NCBI RefSeq assembly: GCF_001586165.1
Contig: NZ_CP014608.1
Location: 4,774,001 to 4,838,000, forward strand
Origin: Obesumbacterium proteus
Lineage (GTDB): Bacteria; Pseudomonadota; Gammaproteobacteria; Enterobacterales; Enterobacteriaceae
Length of the DNA stretch: 64,000 bases
Reading direction: 5' to 3'
Part shown: positions 25,790-34,579 of the stretch, one piece after another
How positions within the stretch are numbered: position 1 is the stretch's first letter
Layout: each line of letters begins with the position of its first letter
Notes under the pieces: model-generated
Databases searched by the model: none
Told to the model about the DNA's origin: nothing
What the model saw: only the letters and a program-made list of their open reading frames with translations
Program-made: the position numbers and the translations under genes

Positions 25790-27766
25790 TCAGCCGTGGT
25801 TTTTGGAAAATGAAGCCAGCGCGGCAACGTCGAGGATCAGCGCCACGCTGCCATCCCCCAGAATGGTGGCCGCAGAAATGCCCGGCACTTTGCGATAATT
25901 AAGCTCAAGGTTTTTCACCACCACCTGATGCTGGCCAATCAGTTGATCGACCAACAGCGCATAACGATTCCCCGCGCTTTGTACGATAACGGCCACCCCC
26001 TGCTGTGGTTCCACCACGTCGCTTTTGATATCAAAGACCTGATGCAGCTCAATCAGCGGCAGATACTCACCGCGCACCTGCAACATGCGTTCATTCCCCC
26101 CCATACGGTACAGCGCGTTTTCAGCTGGTCGGAGCGACTCCATCACCGTGCTGAGCGGTAGAACATAGATCTCCTCCCCCACTTTCACCGACATGCCGTC
26201 GAGAATGGCCAGCGTCAGTGGCAGGATGATTCGGATGGTCGAGCCTTTGTCCTGCTCAGAGCGAATTTCAACATGACCGCCCATTTCCTGAATGTTTCGA
26301 CGAACCACGTCCATGCCAACGCCACGGCCGGAGACATCGGTGACTTTTTCTGCGGTGGAGAAGCCGGCTGCAAAGATAAGCATCCATACTTCTTCATCGC
26401 TCAGGTTGTCGCTGAGCCCCATCCCTTGTGATTCTGCACGGGCTAGGATCTTCTCACGGTTCAGACCTGCACCATCGTCGATCACTTCAATCACGATGTT
26501 GCCGCCGTGATGTTCAGCGGAGAGGATCAGGTTGCCTTTTTCCGGTTTGCCTTTCGCTCGGCGGATCTCTGCCGATTCGATGCCGTGATCGAGGCTGTTA
26601 CGCACCAGATGCGTCAGCGGGTCGATGATCCTTTCGATCAGGCTCTTATCCAGTTCAGCCGAACCACCGCGCAGCGTCAGTTCCACTTCTTTGTCGAGCT
26701 TGCCCGCCAAGTCATGCACCAGACGCGGGAAGCGGCTAAAGACATATTCCATCGGCATCATACGAATCGACATCACCGATTCCTGCAAGTCACGCGAATT
26801 GCGATCCATCTGTGCAATGCTGCTGATGAGCGTGTCGTGCACCGCCGGATCGAGCGAGCTGGAGAGCTGTCTTAACATCGCCTGAGTGATGATCAGTTCA
26901 CCCACCTGATTGATTATCTGATCGACCTTTTCAACCGCGACGCGAATACTGCTTTCGGTCGCCTGCGCGCGCGCAACCGGCTTTTGACGAGCGACAGCCT
27001 TGCTGCTCGGTACGACGCTGACGTCACTGTCGGTTGCTGCGGTGGCAACCGGCGTTTGAGTGACGGTCGCGACGGCTGGCGAAGGTTCACTGGTGACCGT
27101 CTCGATAATGTCAATTTGCTCAGGTTCCAGCACAAAGCAGAGCACCGCGAGGATATCGTCCGGATCGGTGGTAGTGCTCAGTTGTGCCACGATGCAGTCA
27201 TCCACAACTTCATGGCTCAGCACATCACCGAGATTTTCCAGCTCTTCAACCAGTACCGGCGCTTCAGACGCCTTCACGCCGCTGAGCGTCACCGTCAGCT
27301 GCGGAATACCGTTGTTGGCCAGCGCCACTGGCGCGACCACGGCGGCCTGCACCGGTGCTGCGACTTCTGTACTCCCCTGCTTTGCTTCCTCCGCTATCTT
27401 GCGCAGGGCATCACAGATATAGCGGAAGCTGTCATTATCAGGTTCCTGGGATGACTGGTACGCGTCGAGCTGGCCTTGCATAATGTCCTTACTCTCCAAA
27501 AATAGATTAATAATGTCGCTGTTTAACTGCAGTTCCCCGCAGCGGGCATCATCGAGTAAATTTTCAAGTAAATGCGTTGTTTCCTGGAGCACCGTAAAAC
27601 CAAATGTCCCAGCACCGCCTTTAATCGAGTGGGCGGCGCGGAAAATGGCATTCATCATTTCTTTGTCTGGCGAAAGGTAATCTAACTCCAGAAGGTGCCG
27701 TTCCATATCTGCCAGAAGCTCATCAGCTTCGGCAAAGAAAGTCTGATAAAAATCACTTACATCCAT
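25790..27766 (-). CDS. cheA: Chemotaxis histidine kinase CheA
   Basis: Receptor-coupled kinase of 658 aa (E. coli 654). P1 Hpt has H46 in FRAAHSIKGG. P2 (about 160-225) binds CheY/CheB, and P3 dimerises. The P4 ATPase has the N box (HLVRNSLDHGIE) and G boxes (VIDDGAGLNREK, GRGVGMDVV), and P5 (about 520-650) is CheW-like. A Thr/Ala-rich linker at about residues 230-260 separates P2 and P3. AGGAGAG precedes the start. Organisation motB-cheA-cheW is as in E. coli. Confidence 0.98.
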   Translation of the reverse strand: MDVSDFYQTFFAEADELLADMERHLLELDYLSPDKEMMNAIFRAAHSIKGGAGTFGFTVLQETTHLLENLLDDARCGELQLNSDIINLFLESKDIMQGQLDAYQSSQEPDNDSFRYICDALRKIAEEAKQGSTEVAAPVQAAVVAPVALANNGIPQLTVTLSGVKASEAPVLVEELENLGDVLSHEVVDDCIVAQLSTTTDPDDILAVLCFVLEPEQIDIIETVTSEPSPAVATVTQTPVATAATDSDVSVVPSSKAVARQKPVARAQATESSIRVAVEKVDQIINQVGELIITQAMLRQLSSSLDPAVHDTLISSIAQMDRNSRDLQESVMSIRMMPMEYVFSRFPRLVHDLAGKLDKEVELTLRGGSAELDKSLIERIIDPLTHLVRNSLDHGIESAEIRRAKGKPEKGNLILSAEHHGGNIVIEVIDDGAGLNREKILARAESQGMGLSDNLSDEEVWMLIFAAGFSTAEKVTDVSGRGVGMDVVRRNIQEMGGHVEIRSEQDKGSTIRIILPLTLAILDGMSVKVGEEIYVLPLSTVMESLRPAENALYRMGGNERMLQVRGEYLPLIELHQVFDIKSDVVEPQQGVAVIVQSAGNRYALLVDQLIGQHQVVVKNLELNYRKVPGISAATILGDGSVALILDVAALASFSKNHG

Positions 27767-27771
27767 GTTGT

Positions 27772-28737
27772 TCAGCTCTCTCCTGAGTTAATTACGTCGG
27801 GTTTTGCATGCAGTGCCTTTTCAGCCTCTTGAGGGAATTTCTCCTGCAACGCAGCTTCAATTTGCTCTTTTTGAGGGTACGAAGGAGGCGTAGAAGATGA
27901 GCTCTGTGAGGTGTACTCGTGGCGGATACTTTTCTCTTTCTCTTGGCTTAAAACCAAGATACTGATACGGCGGTTAGAAGGAGCGTCGGGCTGGGTATTT
28001 TCCAGCACCATGATGTCTGCCGTTCCTGTTACGCGCATAAACTTCTCTGGGCTAAGCCCGGCAGCCACCATGGTGCGACGTGATGCATTGGCGCGATCGG
28101 CTGAAAGCTCCCAGTTACTGTAACCCGATCCACCTCCGGCATACGGCAGTGAATCCGTGTGTCCAGTCAGACTAATATGATTCGGTAATTCATTCAGCAC
28201 CGGCACCAGACTTTGCAGAATGCCGCGCATGTAAGGCTCAAGCGTGATGCCGCCCACACGAAACATCGGACGGTCTGAACTGTCGAGGATTTGGATCAGC
28301 AAACCATCATCGGTGAGCGACAAACGCAGGTTGGATTTATAGTCACTCAGACGCGGGTCGTTCTTAATCAGATCTTCCAGTTTGTCGTGGGCACGCTTTA
28401 AATTCATGGTGCTTTTGTCACGGTCAATTTTGTTCAGCACCTGCTTAAAGACTTCCCCCTGTTGATGCATCATGTCTTCACCGCCACCGGGGATCGTGCT
28501 GCTGCTCAGGCTCTCTTTATTGCCCTGACTTAACGCAACCTTCAGCGGCATCTGGAAGTATTCAGCAATCTGGTGGCGCTGCAACGGCGAAGAAGACGCC
28601 AGTAGCCACATCACCAAGAAGAAGGCCATCATTGCCGTCATGAAATCCGCATAGGCGATTTTCCATGAGCCACCATGATGAGCGTGCTTATGGGATTTAC
28701 GCCTGCGAACAACAATCGTCGCCTTGTCGTTTTTCAT
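27772..28737 (-). CDS. motB: Flagellar stator protein MotB
   Basis: Stator subunit of 321 aa anchoring MotA to peptidoglycan. One TM helix lies at about residues 28-50 and contains the proton-carrying aspartate in YADFMTAMMAFFLVMWLL. A plug region follows, then the OmpA-like peptidoglycan-binding domain (about 150-270) with SLTGHTDSLPY and SADRANASRR. It overlaps motA by 4 bases. The C-terminus is Ser/Pro-rich. Confidence 0.98.
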   Translation of the reverse strand: MKNDKATIVVRRRKSHKHAHHGGSWKIAYADFMTAMMAFFLVMWLLASSSPLQRHQIAEYFQMPLKVALSQGNKESLSSSTIPGGGEDMMHQQGEVFKQVLNKIDRDKSTMNLKRAHDKLEDLIKNDPRLSDYKSNLRLSLTDDGLLIQILDSSDRPMFRVGGITLEPYMRGILQSLVPVLNELPNHISLTGHTDSLPYAGGGSGYSNWELSADRANASRRTMVAAGLSPEKFMRVTGTADIMVLENTQPDAPSNRRISILVLSQEKEKSIRHEYTSQSSSSTPPSYPQKEQIEAALQEKFPQEAEKALHAKPDVINSGES

Positions 28738-29630
28738 GAGGCGTTGTCCGCCGAGGACGCGCTGCTGTTACTTGAGGATTTAACCTCACGAACATGCTCT
28801 TCAAGTTCCATGAAGCTTGGACGTTCAGTGGTGAAGAGAATTTTACGGCCAAACTCCACGGCGATCTGCGGGGCGTAACCATTGAGGCTGGAAAGAAGCG
28901 TCACTTTGATACATTGCAGCATCTTAATCTGCTCGCTGCTCTTCTGACGCAGCAAGGACGCCAGCGGCAGAACAAAGCCATAGGCCAGCAGGATGCCGAG
29001 GAACGTCCCCACCATCGCGTGCGCAATCAGTTCGCCCAGCTCCGCCGCCGGACGGTCCGCTGCGGCCAGAGCATTCACCACGCCCATCACGGCCGCCACG
29101 ATCCCGAAGGCGGGCAGGCCATCACCTACACCGTTCAGGGCACTGGCTGGGACATCGTGTTCATGTTCGAGGGTTTCAATTTCCTCATCCATCAAGGCTT
29201 CCATCTCGAACGAATTCATACTGCCGCTCACCATCAAACGCAGATAATCGAGCACGAAGTTCAACAGCACTTTGTCTTTCATCAGGCGAGGATACGCCGA
29301 GAAGATGGTGCTGTTCTCTGGGTCTTCAATATCGTTTTCCAGCGAGATCATGCCGGTCTGTCGGGCTTTGCTGAGCAGTAAATACATCGCAGCAATAAGG
29401 TCCATATACAACGCTTTGGTGTAATGGGAGCCCTGCATCATGTGGGGGAATGCCTTCATGGTGGCTTTAATCGCTTTACCGTTATTGGCAACGATAAAGG
29501 CACCTACCGCAGCCCCGCCGATGATCAACAGTTCGAGGGGTTGAAACAAAGCGGCAAATGAACCGCCAGATAAAGCAAAACCGCCAAATACGGTCAGCAT
29601 AACTACCATATAACCAACAATGACTAGCAC
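28734..29630 (-). CDS. motA: Flagellar stator protein MotA
   Basis: Proton-channel stator subunit of 298 aa with four TM helices (about residues 1-25, 33-52, 170-192, 200-222). The cytoplasmic loop between the second and third carries charges that contact FliG (SKARQTGMISLENDIEDP). The 113-bp gap to flhC has a perfect hairpin. A possible weak sigma-28 promoter (-10 GCCTATTG, -35 TAAAAATC, 11-bp spacer) can be aligned there, but at only 5 of 8 matches per box. Confidence 0.98.
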   Translation of the reverse strand: MLVIVGYMVVMLTVFGGFALSGGSFAALFQPLELLIIGGAAVGAFIVANNGKAIKATMKAFPHMMQGSHYTKALYMDLIAAMYLLLSKARQTGMISLENDIEDPENSTIFSAYPRLMKDKVLLNFVLDYLRLMVSGSMNSFEMEALMDEEIETLEHEHDVPASALNGVGDGLPAFGIVAAVMGVVNALAAADRPAAELGELIAHAMVGTFLGILLAYGFVLPLASLLRQKSSEQIKMLQCIKVTLLSSLNGYAPQIAVEFGRKILFTTERPSFMELEEHVREVKSSSNSSASSADNAS

Positions 29631-29676
29631 ATGAACTCCTTACTAAAATAAACCCCTTCCCCATCCATGCGACGAG

Positions 29677-29702
29677 TTACCAGGATTTCAGTATCCTGGT
29701 AA
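29677..29702. terminator. Hairpin between flhC and motA
   Basis: A 10-bp perfect inverted repeat, TTACCAGGAT (29677-29686) and ATCCTGGTAA (29693-29702), with a 6-base loop, inside the gap between the class I gene flhC and motA. There is no T tract on the minus strand, so it may be an attenuating or RNA-stabilising structure rather than a full terminator. Confidence 0.5.
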
Positions 29703-29743
29703 TAATGCGTTGAGGGCCGCAATAGGCTTTTCGTTTGCGATTT

Positions 29744-30304
29744 TTAACTAACGGCAGACATGCTCAGTTGAGCAACATCGTGAGCAACCTTTTTCTTCGC
29801 ACGTGATGGGGGACTACATAAGCTGCAGGTAAACGGTTTTTTTGCCTGTTCATTAGAGGCCACAAAGCGGCCCTGACAGACACAACATTCGGTATGTTGA
29901 ATCATTCCACAATCAACAAAACGCAAGAGAGTCCAGGCTCTTGTCAGCCCCAGTACCGGTTTTTCATCCAGCAGCATCGGACACTGTTCCAGATACAAAC
30001 GATAGGCTTTCACCATCGCTTCAACCGGACGACACACTTCCGTTTTGCTCAGGTACAGGAAGATGTTGTAGAACATGGAAGAGTGAATATTCTGCTCCCA
30101 TGACATGAACCAATCTTCCGAGAAGGGCAACATACCTTTCGGTGGTGGGCATCCGCGTAGTTCTTTGTACAGCTTAAGCAATCTTCTGCGGCTTAAGCTC
30201 GTCTCACTTTCCAGAACCTGCATACGAGCGCCAAAGGAAATAAGCTCCATCGCAATCTGAGCTTCTTTTATTTCCTCTAAAATGCTTTTATCCGTCATTG
30301 TCAA
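29744..30304 (-). CDS. flhC: Flagellar master regulator subunit FlhC
   Basis: DNA-contacting subunit of the FlhD4C2 activator of class II flagellar genes (186 aa). The four-cysteine zinc site is in CCVCQGRF and FTCSLC (about residues 137-160). It starts 7 bp after flhD stops. It sits immediately before motA, as in E. coli. Confidence 0.98.
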   Translation of the reverse strand: MTMTDKSILEEIKEAQIAMELISFGARMQVLESETSLSRRRLLKLYKELRGCPPPKGMLPFSEDWFMSWEQNIHSSMFYNIFLYLSKTEVCRPVEAMVKAYRLYLEQCPMLLDEKPVLGLTRAWTLLRFVDCGMIQHTECCVCQGRFVASNEQAKKPFTCSLCSPPSRAKKKVAHDVAQLSMSAVS

Positions 30305-30311
30305 AATTCCA

Positions 30312-30650
30312 TCATGCAGGCGGAATACTTTCTTCCGTCAGCGAGTTAAGCAAATTAGTTGATAAGATGATGCCGGTATGAACCTGCTGTAAGGCCTCTA
30401 TACGCGACTCTTTAGTTAGGTGTTCAATGACTGTTTCATTATCTACGCGAAGACGACAAATAAGCTGATTAGTTGATGCGAGCTTAATTAGCTGTGGAAG
30501 CGATAGTTCCTTTAGCATATCGATAGTTGCTTCGGTTAATCCGAGGCGAAACCCAGCAGCAAATTTGTCTTCCCTTATAAGCTGCTGCGCCAATAATAGA
30601 TAAGACAAATTAATGTCATGGATACTTTGCAATTTTTCGTCGAGGTGCAT
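30312..30650 (-). CDS. flhD: Flagellar master regulator subunit FlhD
   Basis: Partner subunit of FlhD4C2, 112 aa from MHLDEKLQSIHDINLSYLLLAQ. The reading frame extends 22 codons upstream to 30716 without family similarity, so the ATG at 30650 is chosen (E. coli FlhD begins equivalently). The core LLLAQQLIREDK, LPQLIKLASTNQLICRLR and QQVHTGIILSTNLLN is conserved. Only 137 bp separate it from fliA on the same strand, far less than the long regulatory region in front of E. coli flhDC. Confidence 0.96.
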   Translation of the reverse strand: MHLDEKLQSIHDINLSYLLLAQQLIREDKFAAGFRLGLTEATIDMLKELSLPQLIKLASTNQLICRLRVDNETVIEHLTKESRIEALQQVHTGIILSTNLLNSLTEESIPPA

Positions 30651-30725
30651 TTTTTTCTCAGCCCAGGTTACATCCACACAAGGGAGTGAATATGAATCTC
30701 TCTGCCACACTATCAAAATATGACA

Positions 30726-30731
30726 ATTATA
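30726..30731 (-). promoter_or_regulatory. Possible flhDC -10 box
   Basis: A perfect TATAAT on the minus strand, 76-81 bp upstream of the flhD ATG in the fliA-flhD gap. The matching -35 position (17 bp further upstream) reads TAAGGC, which is poor, so an activator would be needed. This is the only promoter candidate in the 137-bp gap. Confidence 0.35.
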
Positions 30732-30787
30732 CGATCGGGTATGTATTCGCCTTAATATAAAAAGGCAAACAATATTAACTCTGGTAA

Positions 30788-31510
30788 TTATTTCGTAGAG
30801 TCTAATCGAGCACGTAATCTTTTTATTGCCTGACTATGTAATTGGCTAACACGTGTTTCCGTAATGCCCAGTAATACCCCAACTTCCTTCATGTTCAGGT
30901 CTTGCTGATAGTACAGGTTCAAAAGCAGTTGTTCTCTTTCCGGTAATGCACTGATTTCCGTTGAGATCTGACCGAGTAATTTCTTCTTCATCAAATCATT
31001 CAGCGGGTCGAGCTTTTCATGCTGCGAACTGAGCTGCTCAAAGCCATCCGAATACTCTTCTTGGAGTTCTTCCAGCGAGTAGAGCTGGCTGCTGTTCGTA
31101 TCCGCTAACATCTTATGGTACTCACGGATAGTCACCCCCATTTCTTCGGCGACTTCTATCTCAGTGGCTGCCATGCCCGTGCGCTGCTCGATACGCTGGA
31201 TCACCGCGGCAATATCTCGGCTGTTGCTGCGCACGCGGCGTGGCACCCAGTCCCGCTCTCGAAGTTCATCAATTAATGCCCAGCGAATACGCTGGGTAAC
31301 ATAGTTGCTAAGCGTAATGCCTTTCGTCGGGTCGAAATCGTCAATCCCAGCAAGTAATCCAATTGAACCTGCTTGAATAAGATCGTTAAGTTCAACACTT
31401 GCAGGTAAGCGAAATTGCAAACGCTGAGCCTCACGGCGAACAAGAGAAGCATATTTTACCCACAATTCATTCTTACCTATCACTCCGTTCAAATTATAGA
31501 TACTGTTCAT
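30788..31510 (-). CDS. fliA: Flagellar sigma factor FliA (sigma-28)
   Basis: Alternative sigma factor for late flagellar and chemotaxis promoters, 240 aa from MNSIYNLNG (the upstream ATG at 31540 lacks similarity). Sigma regions 2 (LNDLIQAGSIGLLAGIDDFDP), 3 (RRVRSNSRDIAAVIQ) and 4 (LNLYYQQDLNMKEVGVLLGITETRVSQLHSQAIKRLRARL) are intact. It is held inactive by FlgM (42884-43168). In E. coli fliA is followed by fliZ. Here no fliZ is present and flhDC follows directly. Confidence 0.98.
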   Translation of the reverse strand: MNSIYNLNGVIGKNELWVKYASLVRREAQRLQFRLPASVELNDLIQAGSIGLLAGIDDFDPTKGITLSNYVTQRIRWALIDELRERDWVPRRVRSNSRDIAAVIQRIEQRTGMAATEIEVAEEMGVTIREYHKMLADTNSSQLYSLEELQEEYSDGFEQLSSQHEKLDPLNDLMKKKLLGQISTEISALPEREQLLLNLYYQQDLNMKEVGVLLGITETRVSQLHSQAIKRLRARLDSTK

Positions 31511-31531
31511 ATTCAGATTTTTCCGCCAACT

Positions 31532-31579
31532 AATTAGCAAACTAGTAAATTAGCAAGTTATCAAATTAGCCAATTATTA
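31532..31579. repeat. Three-unit 16-bp tandem repeat before fliA
   Basis: Units AATTAGCAAACTAGTA (31532-31547), AATTAGCAAGTTATCA (31548-31563) and AATTAGCCAATTATTA (31564-31579), in exact 16-bp register. They share AATTAGC and diverge toward the 3' end. The array begins 22 bp upstream of the fliA ATG, inside its likely leader or promoter. Function unknown: protein-binding sites or slippage-generated DNA. Confidence 0.7.
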
Positions 31580-31615
31580 TTTTGTGTCTTGAAGACGTTA
31601 TAGATTCACTAATAC

Positions 31616-31643
31616 GAGGAAATGCTAAATGGAGCATTTCCTC
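31616..31643. promoter_or_regulatory. Perfect 11-bp inverted repeat upstream of fliA
   Basis: GAGGAAATGCT (31616-31626), a 6-base loop AAATGG, AGCATTTCCTC (31633-31643). It lies 106-133 bp upstream of the fliA start. No T tract follows on either strand, so an operator or a leader-RNA structure is more likely than a terminator. Confidence 0.6.
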
Positions 31644-31900
31644 TATATGAAAATAATTGTCAGCAGTACGTAAATAAACATATGCATAATGCTTCATGTT
31701 TCAGAAGGTCAAATGCCGGGGCATAGATTGAACAATCAGAGCACATTAAACGATGTTTAATTGATAATTAATCACTATATTAATATTACTCCTACGATTA
31801 ATTGACATTAACCTTCACCATATATGGATTTCTTTTAATTTATAGTTCTTCTTAATAATGATGGTTATGGTCAAATTAAAAGCAGATTAATAATATTGGC
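31644..31900. other. AT-rich regulatory region between flgL and fliA
   Basis: No gene. The stretch is markedly AT-rich and contains a 7-bp inverted repeat ATTAAAC/GTTTAAT (31745-31761) and a near-palindrome TGATAATTAATCA (31763-31775). Such sequence is typical of H-NS-bound regions. Transcription reaching fliA (and possibly flhDC) must begin here. No sigma-28 consensus was found on the minus strand. Confidence 0.5.
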
Positions 31901-32824
31901 TTAGCGAACCATATTAAACAGTGACATCTGCTGCATCGTCTGGAAGACCATCATCGACGAACTCAACGCGAATTCACTCATTTTTGACTGCGACACGAGT
32001 GTGATCATGGAGTCCGGATCAGAACCTACAGTCTGTTGCAAACGTGATTGCAGGGTGATCTTCTGCGCATCTGAGCTAAAACCCAGCGCTTCAATTTGTT
32101 GAAGATTGGTCCCAACTTCAGCCTGAATTTTACCCAGATTGTCGATGCCGCGTTTTATAGAAACGTTGACGCCGTCCAACACATTTTGCAACGCTTGACG
32201 ATCGGCATCATCCACAATCGGTTGCTTGAGTGCATCGATGGCTTGATCCAGTGCGGCAAAAATATCATCCGATGTACCGCTCATGAAGACATCGCTTCCG
32301 GTATGTCCGACAGCAAGCGTTGTACTGTCAGCAACGGTTTGGTTCAACGCCACATCGCCACCCAAGTAGTTGCCATCGACATCAAACGGTGCATCGCCGG
32401 TTTTATAGCCCGCAAAAATATAACGTCCGTTGGAGTTCTTGCTGTTCGCCAGATCCATCAGGTTATCGCGGATCCCCTGCAATTCTACTGCCAGCGACTG
32501 ACGGTCTTCATCGGCATACGCGCCATTCCCACCCGCCACGATTTTTTCTGACAGGTTTTTTGTTAACAGATTAGAGATAGAACCGAGGACGGTATCTTCC
32601 TGCCCCAAGGCATCATTGGCGTACATACGCGCCGTGTCATACTGGCTGATGGTCGACAGTGCATTCTGATAAACCACGGCCTGTGAAGCCCCCGCCGGGT
32701 CATCAGACGGTTTCAGCAAAATTTGTCCAGCGGATAAACGCATATACACATCGTTTCCCTCACCCATGGCTTTGGATAAGCTATCAATGTTGTTTTGAAA
32801 CATGTAATTAGTACTTAAACGCAT
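31901..32824 (-). CDS. flgL: Hook-filament junction protein FlgL
   Basis: HAP3, the second junction protein between hook and filament (307 aa). The flagellin-like N-terminus MRLSTNYMFQNNIDSLSKA and C-terminal helix are present. The second of two adjacent ATGs (32824) is chosen because AAGGA sits 6 bases upstream. It is distal in flgKL, 52 bp after flgK. Confidence 0.97.
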   Translation of the reverse strand: MRLSTNYMFQNNIDSLSKAMGEGNDVYMRLSAGQILLKPSDDPAGASQAVVYQNALSTISQYDTARMYANDALGQEDTVLGSISNLLTKNLSEKIVAGGNGAYADEDRQSLAVELQGIRDNLMDLANSKNSNGRYIFAGYKTGDAPFDVDGNYLGGDVALNQTVADSTTLAVGHTGSDVFMSGTSDDIFAALDQAIDALKQPIVDDADRQALQNVLDGVNVSIKRGIDNLGKIQAEVGTNLQQIEALGFSSDAQKITLQSRLQQTVGSDPDSMITLVSQSKMSEFALSSSMMVFQTMQQMSLFNMVR

Positions 32825-32876
32825 CATCTGTCCTTAACGTCTAAACTCTCCGCGTTTCCGGGGGAGGTGCTAGTAA

Positions 32877-34511
32877 TTATCGAAGGCTTAAAAGCGAATC
32901 AAACAAGGTATTCGCTGTCTGCAACACCTGTGCATTTGCTTGGTAGTACTGCGTGAACATGGTCAAATTCACATATTCCTCGTTCAGATCTACCCCGGAA
33001 ACGCTCTGCTGCTGGTACAACAGCGCATCAAGTGTTTTCCCACTGGTGCTGGCACTGGCTTTCAGCGCAGTGACGGAAGAACCGACCGAACTGACCAGGC
33101 TTGCATAAGCTTCAGTTAATGTTGCCTTACCAATCAGCGCTTCATCTTTAATGCCAATCAGCAGCTTAATATTCTCGTTGTTGCTCTCATCTGTGGGGTC
33201 TGACGAGCTTGAAGCGGCAATTTCATTTCCGTCCGTTAGCGCCACTTCCAGTTTATCCGCTACGCCGGCAACCGAGTTAAGCACGAAGGAGTCATTAGCC
33301 TGCGGGTTACCCTGTGGCAAAATAGACAGACCATCAAATTCCAGTTCACCGTTCGGCCCCACGGTGGTGGGAACTACACTTCCGGCGCTGGTTTTAACTT
33401 CCCATCCTGGGCCAATAAAGGTAATGGTGTAGTCCTGCGGTGTGACGGCACTAACATCGCTATACGACACATCGAGCGTCGAGTTGCCGTTGTTGTTCCG
33501 GTTGGCTAAGGCGACTGGGTCAGCAATATTAAAGATGTCCCCGCCTGGGTTGCCGTTCAGGTCGTAGCCCTGCTGGTTAACTTCGTTAAAACGGTTAGCC
33601 ATTTGCAGCGCAAGCTGGTTGAGCTGGTTACGCGCATCCACCAAATCTTCGTTACGGAACTTAAACAGGCCACCCAACTTACCGGTAGTGATTTTGTCTT
33701 CATCTAATGGCAGTGAGTTGCCGGACGCATCCACATACGCGACGACGCTTTTTGCCGGGTTCTCCGACGATGGCTCTGCGACAAGCCCATAAGAGCGATT
33801 GCCATTCACCAGCGGAAGGCCGTTAGCCATCGTGACATCCACGCGGCCAGTGGTGGCATTTTCCGTCACGCGGATACCAATCTGGTCGTTGAGTGAATTC
33901 AGCAAGGTATCGCGCTGATCCAGCAGGTTAGCCGGCAGTGAGCCACCCTGATTGTGGATCTTCTCGATTTCTTCATTCAGACGTGCCAGCTGCTTGGCAC
34001 TGGCATTAATGTTGTCCACGGTCTGCGAAATCTGCGTGTTGGTACTTTTCTCCAGACCATTCAGCGTTTTGCTGTTGCTCTGGAACTGGTATGAAAGGGC
34101 TTTAAACTGGGAAAACGCTTCCTGACGCGCCGCTGCGCTAACCGGGTCGCTGCTCATTTTCTCCATCGCGCCAAAGGTGCTGCCCAGCGTGACGGAGATA
34201 TTTGAGGTGTCATCGCCCAGCATGTTATCAATCTGGCTTAACTGTTCGTAACGACCGACCAGCGACTGATATTCGGTCGCCGAACCGCGTACCTGATTAT
34301 TGATAAAACTGTCATAAGCTCGCTGTACTCCATCAACCTGTACCCCGTAACCGAAGTAACCGTTGTTGGTCGTCCTTCCACCCGCCTCACCCAAAATAAT
34401 GCTTTGGCGGCTGTAACCGAAGGTCATCGAGTTAGTAATATTGTTACCAACAACATTCAATGCTGACTGTGCAGAACTTAACCCTGACTGGGCCAGATTA
34501 AGTAGATTCAT
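32877..34511 (-). CDS. flgK: Hook-filament junction protein FlgK
   Basis: HAP1, first junction protein (544 aa). The N-terminal rod/hook motif NLAQSGLSSAQSALNVVGNNITN and a C-terminal helix ending ANTLFDSLLSLR are conserved. A variable surface domain spans about residues 330-450. It is a late gene transcribed from the sigma-28 promoter at 34580-34606, with flgL in the same unit. Its export chaperone is FlgN (43192-43635). Confidence 0.97.
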   Translation of the reverse strand: MNLLNLAQSGLSSAQSALNVVGNNITNSMTFGYSRQSIILGEAGGRTTNNGYFGYGVQVDGVQRAYDSFINNQVRGSATEYQSLVGRYEQLSQIDNMLGDDTSNISVTLGSTFGAMEKMSSDPVSAAARQEAFSQFKALSYQFQSNSKTLNGLEKSTNTQISQTVDNINASAKQLARLNEEIEKIHNQGGSLPANLLDQRDTLLNSLNDQIGIRVTENATTGRVDVTMANGLPLVNGNRSYGLVAEPSSENPAKSVVAYVDASGNSLPLDEDKITTGKLGGLFKFRNEDLVDARNQLNQLALQMANRFNEVNQQGYDLNGNPGGDIFNIADPVALANRNNNGNSTLDVSYSDVSAVTPQDYTITFIGPGWEVKTSAGSVVPTTVGPNGELEFDGLSILPQGNPQANDSFVLNSVAGVADKLEVALTDGNEIAASSSSDPTDESNNENIKLLIGIKDEALIGKATLTEAYASLVSSVGSSVTALKASASTSGKTLDALLYQQQSVSGVDLNEEYVNLTMFTQYYQANAQVLQTANTLFDSLLSLR

Positions 34512-34579
34512 AAATTTTCATCTCTACATTTGGTACATATATTTTAATGAACCAAGAAAATTCCCATCTTATGTAAGAT

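Noticed and set aside
29631..29743. Sigma-28 promoter for motA
   Set aside because: Best alignment gives only 5 of 8 in each box, below what I accept for a separate feature.
30651..30716. N-terminal extension of FlhD by 22 residues
   Set aside because: FlhD proteins start at the MHLDEK-equivalent position, and a Shine-Dalgarno-like GAG lies before 30650.
31532..31579. CRISPR-like array
   Set aside because: Units are contiguous with no spacers and only three copies. Treated as a tandem repeat.
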